Below, in pieces: positions 56,063-64,000 of a stretch of 64,000 nt of DNA. A program made the position numbers and the translations under genes. Position 1 is the stretch's first letter; every line of letters begins with the position of its first letter. The notes beneath the pieces were generated by a model, which saw nothing but the letters and a program-made list of their open reading frames with translations, did no database searches and was not told the origin of the DNA. Source of the stretch: Poa pratensis (Eukaryota > Streptophyta > Magnoliopsida > Poales > Poaceae); NCBI GenBank assembly GCA_947311845.1, contig CAMZMU010000034.1:94987976-95051975 (forward strand). The letters are read 5' to 3'.

Positions 56063-57968
56063 TCAGTAGCGCCTACTCACACTAAATTCTCCGGCGTCGT
56101 CTACCATCTCTTTCATCAAAAATCCCGCCAGTTCCTCTGCAATTCCTAGTAGGCGTTGCACTGGTAGGAGTTGTTCCCGCATTCTGTCGAACTATATAAG
56201 AAAAGGAGATCAATATGAACATCAATCATGATAACAAAAAGTGACGGTAATAAAATAATGTTGTGAATGTATTGCTTACGTAGAGTCTATAATCATTGTG
56301 CTCAGTGGTAAACGTGCGAATGAACTCGCAAACGTAGTATCCACATAGATTCGTCCCCGGTGGCTGCCTCGCGCACTTTACGAGAATAGAATTCAATCAA
56401 AATAATAATCTAGCATCATAATTGTATTGAAACTAGAATTAAAGAGATGCGCGGACATATCTCGTACTACTTACCGTGACCGGAGTAAACGTCAACTTCT
56501 CACTAAACGAACCCGCCACCAGACTCCTGAACAGGTTCCAAACCCTGCCCGGCAAAGAAAATGAATTAATGAATGAGTTATTCATTACCTGATATCTCAT
56601 GAAATCAACGAAAGAGACCGATATAGCGCGAAAATTACCTCTGGAGCATGTCCTGCATGTCGCGGAACTCTTCCAGGTGTCTCTTTAATGGGTCCATGAC
56701 TTCAACTTTTCCCTTATCAACTTGAATGTCTAGCAGAATCCAGTGAAACCTGCACATGTTTATATATACGTCAGAAACTCATCAATTACACTTAACATCG
56801 AGTAAGCAAAAGGGAATGTGTACATCAGAGTAAGACCCTCACTGGAAGTTGTAAGGAAACAGTATGTGGTCACAGAAATGTTGCTCCGTTAGAAACCTTA
56901 GAAGCTTATCCGCCGTCTAGTCGGGTTTCGTCGTTAGCGAATATATATTTACTTTATCTGGGTCAATGAACCCAACATTATAGATTTTTGTTTTACATTC
57001 CCGGATCTTCATTCTGCATAATAGAGTACAAAAGGATATAATGAGGATAATTACATGCAATGAACTGAACAACTGAAAAACTGGACAACTTATATGTAGA
57101 CAATGAATTCAACAACTTACAGACAATAGCAACTCATGAGAGTTTTGTCGAGGGCGTCGAAATTGTATAACTGGAAGAGTTCTGAAAAGTCAACATGGAC
57201 CTCTTCGGGTCGGAAGAAGTACTCATGTGGGACTTTCGCCACGATCATTGTTCTGCCCCCCCCCCCCCCCCCTACCACACTCAAGTACCAGTCATGCAAA
57301 TTCCGCATATGTGTTGGCAATTGTGCCAACTTCTCGTTGCTGACCAAAGGCATCCCTGGGACATATGTAGGGACAACATCAGCCTTGGGTAAATTGTCGT
57401 CTTGTGAACCTAGCAATTCAGCAACAGTCACACCCATAGAGGCCGCCAACTTCGCAGCTTTTTCCATATCCTGCTGCAGCACCTGGGGAACGTTTTCGGA
57501 TAACACCTTGAGGGATGGGATCGATTGTTTGGCCTGTTCTCCGAGCTGGGGAACGTCCCTTCTGTTCCCGCTTGCACTTTTACCTGATTTGCTCCCGCTT
57601 GCACTTTTACTTGATTTGCTCTTCTGCACTTCCTTCCGAAGTGTGCGTACATAGTCATCTGGCTTATGGTGCAACTCATATTGCGATTTTGTGTTCAGAA
57701 AATCACGTGCTCACATTTTTGCTTCTCGGTGTATACCGGGGCGGGCTTGGGTTTCATCTTTGCAAAATGCGCATCTTTTTCGGCCATTGCGATCCTCATC
57801 GGAGCCGTCGACTTCATCCTCACTTCGGTTGACCTCCATTCCATCCCCGGAGGGGTTCAGATACGACGACGGAGATTCGGCTGGATCAGCATCTGGGGCG
57901 TCGTGGATTATATTCTCGAGAATTTCTTCCTGTATTAGGTCTCTGCGGGTTGGACTAGGTGGATCCAT
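56063..57968 (-). pseudogene. CACTA-encoded Ulp1-like cysteine protease (C48) gene, two nonsense codons
   Basis: Six exons splice in frame on the minus strand: 57968-57121, 57013-56843, 56749-56639, 56544-56475, 56375-56280 and 56191-56063. The start is MDPPSPTRRDLIQEEILENI. The C-terminal domain shows the C48 triad: His in FHWILLDIQ, Asp in VMDPL, Cys in GTNLCGYYVC. Members of this family remove SUMO-like tags; their role in CACTA elements is unknown. In-frame TGA at 57711-57713 (before ARDFLNTKS) and TAG at 56917-56919 (KPD*TADKLL) break the frame. All splice sites remain good and a 17-C run encodes a Gly stretch (57256-57272). It may depend on related elements for this product. Confidence 0.8.
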
Positions 57969-57989
57969 AGTTTCTGCAAAATGCACACA

Positions 57990-59090
57990 ATATTATTTCA
58001 AAATGCATCAAATAAAATGAGTATCAATTGTTATAAATAATTACTAAAGCAGTGAATACAAGTCACTTATCTAATGTTTATCAATTGTTATCATCAATAC
58101 TTTGTAATTAAAAAATTACTACAAATCTATTAAGTCACAATATATCCACTACAAATCAATTACTAAAAATTACTACAAATCAATTACTAAAAATTACTTA
58201 GTCCTAGAATTTATTTAAATGAATTATCATACCTTAAAACATAAAATGGTTTTCATAACTTATTCCATTTTGAAAATGAGTTCAAGATATTTTATATTAC
58301 AAAATATTACTCTTAATATTCCTAGAATTTAATTGAGATAAAAATAAGTTTACTTTGTTTCATTAATCATGAGATTAAGCAAACAAGCATGATTAATTCA
58401 ATTTATTTTCTTAGGCACTAATAGCATTTTACAACTAACTTCATTTTGTTTTTACTTAAGCACTAACAGTACTAACATATTAAGAACAACATTATGTAGT
58501 GATCTACAGTACCTAAACATTTCACAAACAACAATAGCAACAATTTCATAAAGGACCAAATATTTATTTTATCACTTTTACTAGGCAGAAAACACCATTT
58601 TTAGAGTTTATTAAGTGCAGGGTGTTCTGTTCATCAACAAGTTATGCAAAGATAGGTTTAGGTTCTATGTAAGTATTTTAAACTAATGCAATTGGATTTA
58701 GTCCAAAATCTTATTCACAGAAAATTAATTAAATGCTAGAAAACCCCACTGGTCTAAACTACCAACACATGCCATTTCAAAACTATGTATCACAAACATA
58801 TGAGGCTAATTTCTACAGAAAGCTATACTCACAGGCATTCCAGAACAATTGGATTTACAAATTTTGGATTCATATTTCTCAAGTTAAAAAATAGTTCTTT
58901 GATTTATACCAGTGGCAGTACAGTAATTATCAAGCACACACAAATTAATATTTTTAAGATTTGCAAGTTGGAAGTGGTTCTAAACTCATTCATTTATCAC
59001 TGTGATTTTTGGTTTGCACAAACACGGAGTTTAACTATTTTATTTTGAATTAAAGCTACAGCACAGAAACAGAATTATAAAGCCCTATTT
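57990..59090. other. AT-rich internal spacer of the CACTA element
   Basis: 1.1 kb without coding signs lies upstream of the protease gene. Short direct repeats such as AAAATTACTACAAATC occur at 58110-58190. It probably contains an intron or promoter of the protease gene: an acceptor-like TTTTGCAG lies immediately before the ATG. Confidence 0.4.
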
Positions 59091-59099
59091 TGAAATTTC

Positions 59100-59600
59100 G
59101 GGTTAATCAAAGATTGCTCGAATCCGCGCGTTTCTGGATGATTCGAACGCGCTGCGACGTAGAGGAGGTTGCAGGGAACCTTTTGGTAGCGGCGCCTGCC
59201 AATTTGGGTCGCTGGAGCAACGCCGGCGACGATGTTTGGCGGCGGCCGACGACGGGCAACGCGGCGGTGGAGCTACGGGGCACAATAACTCGAATTGAAG
59301 GCACTGGAGGATGCAAAAGCTCACCCTGAGCACGATGGATTGGACGACGAGGTCGGGGAGGTCGTACGGCGACAGAATCGTGCTCGCACGCGGTGGCCGG
59401 AGTTGGGGGAGGGGCCTCGATTCGCCAGATTCCGGCCTTCCTACCACGGACGACTCGGTGGAGAAGTAGAGGAGGCGCCGGCGACGGGCAGCGGCCGTGT
59501 CGAAGACGGTAGCGGCGTTGGGGACGGCCTCGCCGGCGACGGAAAATTTTAGCAGCCTGGCGGCGCTCCTCTTCCTTCTGCGCTCCTTCGTCTTCGATGA
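59100..59600 (-). other. GC-rich exon-like block within the CACTA element
   Basis: On the minus strand several frames are open, for example MVGRPESGESRPLPQLRPP and, in another frame, KIFRRRRGRPQRRYRLR. Composition is that of a first exon or 5' UTR. I cannot choose a frame. It may be the untranslated first exon of the protease gene or a captured host exon. Confidence 0.35.
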
Positions 59601-59614
59601 AAAAATGGCTAAGT

Positions 59615-59830
59615 CCCAACCGTGGCTTAAGTAGTAATGGGACCTTTAGTCGCGATCCTTGGCTCAAACCGCGACTAAAGGGGGTCTTTAGTCGCGGTTT
59701 GAGCCACGGGCCGCGACTAAAGGGTTTGGGAGGCCTTTTCGCGTTCACGCGCGCAGCGCGGGCTTTAGTCCTGGCTGGTGAGATGGGCCGGGACTAAAGG
59801 CCCAAAAATTGCGCGGGCTGGGCCGTTTTT
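59615..59830. repeat. Internal copy of CACTA subterminal-type repeats
   Basis: CTTTAGTCGCGGTTTGAGCC, its complement near 59670-59690, and CGGGACTAAAGG recur here, 3.7 kb from the nearest element end. The motif CTTTAGTCGCGG is close to the CTTTAGTCCCGG of the outer ends but not identical. No CACTA terminus lies beside it. See findings. Confidence 0.7.
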
Positions 59831-60210
59831 TTTTTTTTAATCTAGCACAATTTTAAATATTTGAACATTTGAATGAAACAGTTTTTGCATACTTATGAAT
59901 TTGAGAAAACTTTTAACATGAAAAGTGCTTGAATTTGAATAAGTATTCCAAATCCATTTTCTGTTTTATAAAATAATTATTCTAACTCTACAAACTATTA
60001 ACCATTTTGCCATTTTGAATTAAAAAATGCATTAACTTTTATCTTTTGCATATTTTTGAATCTCACTAAACTTTCAACATGAAAAGTGTTTAAATTTGTA
60101 TAACTATTTCAAAACCATTTTATCTTTTATAAAATAATTATTCTAACTATTCAAACTATTAACCATTTTATCATTTTGAAAAAAATAAATCAACAACTGC
60201 CAATGAAGAG

Positions 60211-60348
60211 TACATAGACGAATGACAACAAACTTGGCTACATAGACGAATGACAACAAACTTGGGTACATAGACGAAGGATAACAAACTTTGGGTACAT
60301 AGACGAATGACAACAAACATGGGTACATAGACGAATGACAACAAACCA
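60211..60348. repeat. 28-bp minisatellite, five copies
   Basis: Units begin at 60211, 60239, 60267, 60296 and 60324, each reading TACATAGACGAATGACAACA with small changes (one unit is 29 bp). The array lies just past the 3' end of the Tnp2 gene inside the CACTA element. Confidence 0.9.
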
Positions 60349-60377
60349 TTTTGTCCTAACCAATTATGTGGCTCAGG

Positions 60378-63002
60378 TTAGTCATACTCTTGCCTAGGCC
60401 TATAATACTCGTGGGTGTAGTCGTCGTAGTCGCCGTCGTCGTCGTCGCTGTCGTCGGACGGCCGTGATGTAGTCGTTGACGGGGGTTGTCGCCTGGACTG
60501 TAATTGAGGGTAGCGCAGGCGGGGGTTATCGCCGGCCGTGATGTAGTCCATGACCCTCTTGAGACTCCCAATCGGCTTAAGGTCAGGAAGAAAGTCAACC
60601 CAAAACTCAATGACCTCCTCTGTTCCATAGCCCTTGGAGATGCTTCCTTCTGGCCTAGCACGGTTACGAACATATTTCTTTAAGACTCCCATGAACCTCT
60701 CGAAGGGGAACATATTGTGTAGAAACACAGGACCAAGAATTCTAATCTCTTCGACTAGGTGAACTAGGAGGTGCGTCATAATATTGAAGAAGGATGGCGG
60801 GAACAACAACTCGAAGCTGACTAGACATTGGACCACATCAATTTGTAACCCTGATAGACTTTCTCGATCGATTACCTTCTGAGAAATTGCATTGAGGAAT
60901 GCACATACCTTCACAATGGCCAGTCGAACATTTTCCGCTAGAATTCCCCTCAATGCAACCGGAAGCAATTGCGTCATAAGCACGTGGCAGTCATGAGACT
61001 TTAGGTTTTGGAATTTTTTCTCTTTCATATTTACTATTCCCTTTATATTCGACGAGAAGCCAGACGGGACCTTGATACTGAAAAGGACTTCAAAAAAGAT
61101 TTCCTTCTCTTCCTTGGTAAGAGCGTAGCTGGCAGGCCCTTGAAACTGCCCTGGATGCATGCCGTCTCGTCCTTTATGACGTTCCTGGTCCTCCCGTGCT
61201 TCCGGTGTATCTTTTGACTTCCCATACAAGCCCAGGAAGCCTAGAATATTCACGCAAAGATTCTTCGTCAGGTGCATCACGTCGATTGCGGAGCGGACCT
61301 CATGGACTTCCCAATAGGGTAGCTCCCAAAATATAGATTTCTTCTTCCACATGGGTGCGCGCTTATCAGCGCCGTTCGGAACAGGTTGGCTGCCAGGACC
61401 CTTTCCAAAGATTACTTTTAAATCCTTGACCATACCAAATACTTCAGCACCAGTACGGGTGACAGGCTTCGTCCGGGTTTCTGCCTTGCCATTGAAATGC
61501 TTGCCTTTTTGCCTTAAGGGATGCTTGTGCGGAAGAAAACGACGATTGTACGGGTACACATTCTTCCTACATTTGTCCAGATATATACTTTCTGTCTGAT
61601 CCAAACAGTGCGTGCATGCATTGTATCCCTTGTTCGTCTGTCCTGAAATGTTACTAAGAGCAGGCCAATCATTGATGGTTACGAAAAGCAACGCTCGTAG
61701 GTCAAATGTCTCCTGTTTGTGCTCATCCCACACACTTACACCTGGTTTGGCCCACAACTGCAAAAGTTCATCGACTAATGGCCTTAGGTACACATCAATG
61801 TCGTTGCCGGGTTGCTTCGGGCCTTGGATGAGCACTGGCATCATAATGAACTTCCGCTTCATGCACAACCAAGGAGGAAGGTTGTAAATACATAGAGTCA
61901 CGGGCCAGGTGCTGTGACTGCAGCTCTGCTCCCCAAAAGGATTCATGCCATCTGTACTTAGACCAAACCATAAGTTCCTTGCGTCACCTGCAAAGTCCCC
62001 GAACTCTCTCTCGATTTTTCTCCACTGCCGACCATCAGCGGGGTGCCTCAACTTGTCGTCTTTCTTACGGTCTTCCATGTGCCATCGCAACAACTTGGCA
62101 TGCTCTTTGTTTCTGAACAGACGTTTCAACCGTGGTATTATAGGAGCATACCACATCACCTTGGCAGGAACCCTCTTCCTGGGTGGCTCGCCCTCAATAT
62201 CACCAGGGTCATCTTTTCTGATCTTATACCGCAATGCAGTGCATACCGGGCATTTATCCATATTCTCGTACTTCTCACCACGGTAGAGGATGCAGTCATT
62301 AGGGCATGCATGTATCTTCTGCACGTCTAATCCTAGAGGGCAGACAAGCTTCTTTGCTTCGTACGTGCTGGCGGGCAATTCGTTCTTTCTTGGAAGCATC
62401 TTCTTCATTAGTACCAGCAACTTTTCAAATGACGAGTCAGTCACACCGGTCTCTGCCTTCCACTTGAGCAATTCCAGTGTGCTACCCAGCTTCTTCTGGC
62501 CATCTTCACAAGTTGGGTACAACAATTTGTTGTGGTCCTGTAACATCTGCTCGAACTGCAACCTCTCCTTTTCTGTGTCGCAGTCTCGCCTTGCATCAGA
62601 AATGACCTGACCAAGATCATCAACGGGCTCATCTGGTGCCCGTTCTTCGCCCTGACCTTCTTCTTCATTGTCTTCCATTGCGGTATCAGCGTATTCAGGG
62701 AACATAGATCGGTAGTTGTCATCATCGTTCTCTTCTTCATCGCCGTCTTCCATCATAACCCCTCTTTCTCCGTGTTTGGTCCAAACACTATAGCCGGGCA
62801 TGAAACCGGACCGAAGCAGGTGGCTCTGAATGACTCTTGAGTTAGTGTGATCCTTCACATTCAGACATTTAACACATGGACAAAACATAAAGCCACCCCC
62901 ATGCTTGTTCGCCTCGGCCGCATCGCGAAAAGAATGCACGCCTGCTCTGTAAGCGGCTGTGCGTCGGTCACCGTACATCCATGGATGGCTCATCTGCATC
63001 AT
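60378..63002 (-). CDS. tnp2: CACTA transposase Tnp2
   Basis: The transposase cuts and joins CACTA element ends. The frame is open for 874 codons from the ATG at 63002; it extends a few codons upstream, but only a TTG is available there. The N terminus has the transposase-associated domain (HPWMYGDRR, then FMFCPCVKCLN). An acidic linker follows (GDEEENDDDN). The Transposase_21 core has PNDCILYRGEKYENMDKCP, WYAPIIPRLKRLF, LSTDGMNPFG and YPYNRRFLP. A DUF4218-like part has LKSHDCHVLMTQLLPVALRG and IRILGPVFLHNMFPFERFMG. The C terminus (PIGSLKRVMDYITAG onward) is Asp-rich and shorter than in the longest relatives. No stop or frameshift was seen, so the protein may be active. Confidence 0.9.
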   Translation of the reverse strand: MMQMSHPWMYGDRRTAAYRAGVHSFRDAAEANKHGGGFMFCPCVKCLNVKDHTNSRVIQSHLLRSGFMPGYSVWTKHGERGVMMEDGDEEENDDDNYRSMFPEYADTAMEDNEEEGQGEERAPDEPVDDLGQVISDARRDCDTEKERLQFEQMLQDHNKLLYPTCEDGQKKLGSTLELLKWKAETGVTDSSFEKLLVLMKKMLPRKNELPASTYEAKKLVCPLGLDVQKIHACPNDCILYRGEKYENMDKCPVCTALRYKIRKDDPGDIEGEPPRKRVPAKVMWYAPIIPRLKRLFRNKEHAKLLRWHMEDRKKDDKLRHPADGRQWRKIEREFGDFAGDARNLWFGLSTDGMNPFGEQSCSHSTWPVTLCIYNLPPWLCMKRKFIMMPVLIQGPKQPGNDIDVYLRPLVDELLQLWAKPGVSVWDEHKQETFDLRALLFVTINDWPALSNISGQTNKGYNACTHCLDQTESIYLDKCRKNVYPYNRRFLPHKHPLRQKGKHFNGKAETRTKPVTRTGAEVFGMVKDLKVIFGKGPGSQPVPNGADKRAPMWKKKSIFWELPYWEVHEVRSAIDVMHLTKNLCVNILGFLGLYGKSKDTPEAREDQERHKGRDGMHPGQFQGPASYALTKEEKEIFFEVLFSIKVPSGFSSNIKGIVNMKEKKFQNLKSHDCHVLMTQLLPVALRGILAENVRLAIVKVCAFLNAISQKVIDRESLSGLQIDVVQCLVSFELLFPPSFFNIMTHLLVHLVEEIRILGPVFLHNMFPFERFMGVLKKYVRNRARPEGSISKGYGTEEVIEFWVDFLPDLKPIGSLKRVMDYITAGDNPRLRYPQLQSRRQPPSTTTSRPSDDSDDDDGDYDDYTHEYYRPRQEYD

Positions 63003-63289
63003 ACAACTATATATCAAACGCAATGACGATGCTAAAATTAGTACCGCACGGTGACCGACTAGAAAATAGTTGCTAACCTTTTAGGACAAGTGGAAATAAA
63101 GAGGTGAAAGCTTAAGTGTGGCTCAGGCACCTCATATCATGTTTGTATTGTGTGAACTCAAATGGCATCACTCTAACAGGCATTTCATCGAACACCTTGA
63201 GTGCATATGAAGGAGAGAAAAAAATAGCACTAGACCACACCACCTCCACCAGGAAAAAACAAAGAGTGAGTGGAGAGGGTGCTGGCATA

Positions 63290-63551
63290 TATATAGGGGT
63301 GCCAGCCCTTTTGTCCCGGTTTGAGATACAAACCGGGACTAAAGGGGGGGGGGGGCCTGGCCGCTGCGGGCCGCGGACCCCTTTAGTCCCGGTTTGTATC
63401 TCAAACCGGGACAAAAGGGTCCTCACGGGCCGGGACAAAAGGGGGGAGGGGCGCCTGGGCTATTTCGGGCGACGTGGCCTGACCATTTGTCGCGGTTTGT
63501 AAGTGGGCCGGGACTAAAGGGGTTGGACGAAAGGCCCTGTCTCTACTAGTG
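63290..63551. repeat. Right subterminal repeats of the CACTA element
   Basis: An inverted pair GTCCCGGTTTGAGATACAAA / TTTGTATCTCAAACCGGGAC lies at 63315-63345 and 63385-63410, separated by a run of 12 G. Further copies of CGGGACAAAAGG and CGGGACTAAAGG reach to the terminus. This is the promoter side of Tnp2 on the minus strand. Confidence 0.85.
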
Positions 63552-63616
63552 GAGGTCCAGAGGTCGGTAATTCTAATCGATCATTTTGGCTAATAAACGA
63601 CATATCAAGCAGGGCC

Positions 63617-64000
63617 TAATATGTGTTTTTTTTCATGTGAAGGAAAATGGTATGGTAAAGCTGTTAGATGATGTAAAGGAGTTGAGTATTGAAGTGTGTA
63701 CTGGTGCTTTGGCCTCTGACAATATGGATGGAGTTGGGCTTATGAAAATTAGTGATGAATCAGATATTACATGGTCAGACCTCCAAACGCTAAACTCCTT
63801 GAGAAGTCTACATTTCAAAAGATGCGACGACACTTTTTTGCAGAACTGGATGACACAATTGTCCTCCATTCAGTTCAGAATCTACGGCTAGAGGAGTTGT
63901 CGATTTCCAGAGAATTATTTTCAAAGGTTTTGAGGTGTTTCCCAGCTCTTTCCCAGCTTACCATCGAGCAGTGTAAGAACCTGGAACTTCTACCTGTGGA
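63617..64000 (+). pseudogene. NLR2 fragment, 3' part (LRR region), runs off the window
   Basis: After the MITE the NLR homology resumes. An open stretch reads FHVKENGMVKLLDDVKELSI, then GALASDNMDGVGLMKISDES and DITWSDLQTLNSLRSLHFKR, equivalent to NLR1 14290-14470. At about 63835 (ACTTTTTTGCAG against GTGTTTTCTGTG in NLR1) one base is missing. The frame shifts, and the LRR continues in another frame as SISRELFSKVLRCFPALS. Here the NLR2 frame across the 63640-63800 part is intact, which shows what NLR1 has lost. Confidence 0.85.

Larger units (their letters stand above)
55551..63551 (-). mobile_element. CACTA (En/Spm) DNA transposon, 8001 bp
   Basis: The ends are CACTGGTGGAGACAGGG (55551) and, on the other strand, CACTAGTAGAGACAGGG (ending 63551). 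The target duplication is GAG on both sides (55548-55550, 63552-63554). Subterminal regions carry repeats of the GTCCCGGTTTG / CGGGACTAAAGG type on both flanks. Genes read on the minus strand: Tnp2 transposase first (63002-60378), then a Ulp1-type protease gene (57968-56063). This matches the Caspar-like CACTA elements of Triticeae. Similar subterminal motifs also lie in the middle (59620-59800). Confidence 0.95.
55479..63616. mobile_element. Tourist-type (PIF-Harbinger) MITE split by the CACTA element
   Basis: Left part 55479-55550 starts GGGCCCGCTTGGATC. Right part 63555-63616 ends ATATCAAGCAGGGCC. The outer flanks are TAA on both sides (55476-55478, 63617-63619). Joined without the inner insertion, the element is only about 135 bp, with GGGCCYGCTTG-type inverted ends, as in Tourist MITEs. 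The NLR homology continues directly on either side of the TAA copies. The inner 8 kb is the CACTA element listed separately. Confidence 0.7.

Noticed and set aside
57136..57654. 172-codon plus-strand ORF
   Set aside because: It lies antisense to the first exon of the CACTA protease gene, whose minus-strand frame has the recognised start and splice sites.
60211..60348. Possible CRISPR-like array (28-bp repeats)
   Set aside because: The units are directly adjacent without spacers and lie within a plant CACTA transposon, so this is a minisatellite.

Overview
The window looks like nuclear DNA from a Triticeae grass (wheat, Aegilops or barley type). The reasons are several Stowaway MITEs with CTCCCTC ends, an Au-type SINE, a CACTA element with Tnp2 and a C48 protease gene, Copia elements, and a coiled-coil NLR and a kinase of types that are expanded in grasses. 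There are no bacterial signals. Real genes are few and most of the sequence is transposons or decayed duplications. All family names come from motif recognition by eye; no database search was run.

Layout. 1-3660: a decayed minus-strand Gypsy-like LTR element. 3660-8440: an inverted-repeat MITE, a decayed copy of an unidentified gene family, and a 606-bp tandem duplication carrying tRNA-Ala-like units. 8446-10723: Stowaway MITEs and diverged AT-rich repeats. 11318-15421: a CC-NB-ARC-LRR resistance gene (NLR1), split by two small deletions that create a premature stop. 15430-23150: repeated, decayed exons of the same unidentified family. 24548-24925: a two-exon gene for a small secreted cysteine-containing peptide. 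25.1-28.1 kb: SINE, element-borne pseudogene and LINE remnant.

28170-42078: two minus-strand Copia elements, 11 bp apart. The first has 2.1-kb LTRs and only gag; the second has 147-bp LTRs and a complete but broken gag-pol. 42157-49824: three DNA transposons in a row. These are a Pack-MULE-like Mutator element with a 9-bp target duplication, a probable Helitron, and a PIF-Harbinger element with a TTA duplication.

49950-54774: a receptor-like kinase gene with a promoter-like TATA box, a 5'-UTR exon, a long first intron holding a LINE-derived insertion with a perfect 15-bp duplication, and five coding exons. About 50 bp after the last kinase exon begins the LRR part of a second NLR (NLR2), which runs off the right edge. 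NLR2 is split by a Tourist/Harbinger MITE (TAA duplication), and that MITE is split by an 8,001-bp CACTA element (GAG duplication). The CACTA carries an open Tnp2 gene and a spliced Ulp1-type protease gene with two nonsense codons.

The locus reads as a resistance-gene cluster (NLR1, kinase, NLR2) broken up by successive insertions. No undescribed system is established. The best leads are the kinase-to-LRR junction, the three-level nest, the gene-carrying MULE and the unidentified duplicated family.
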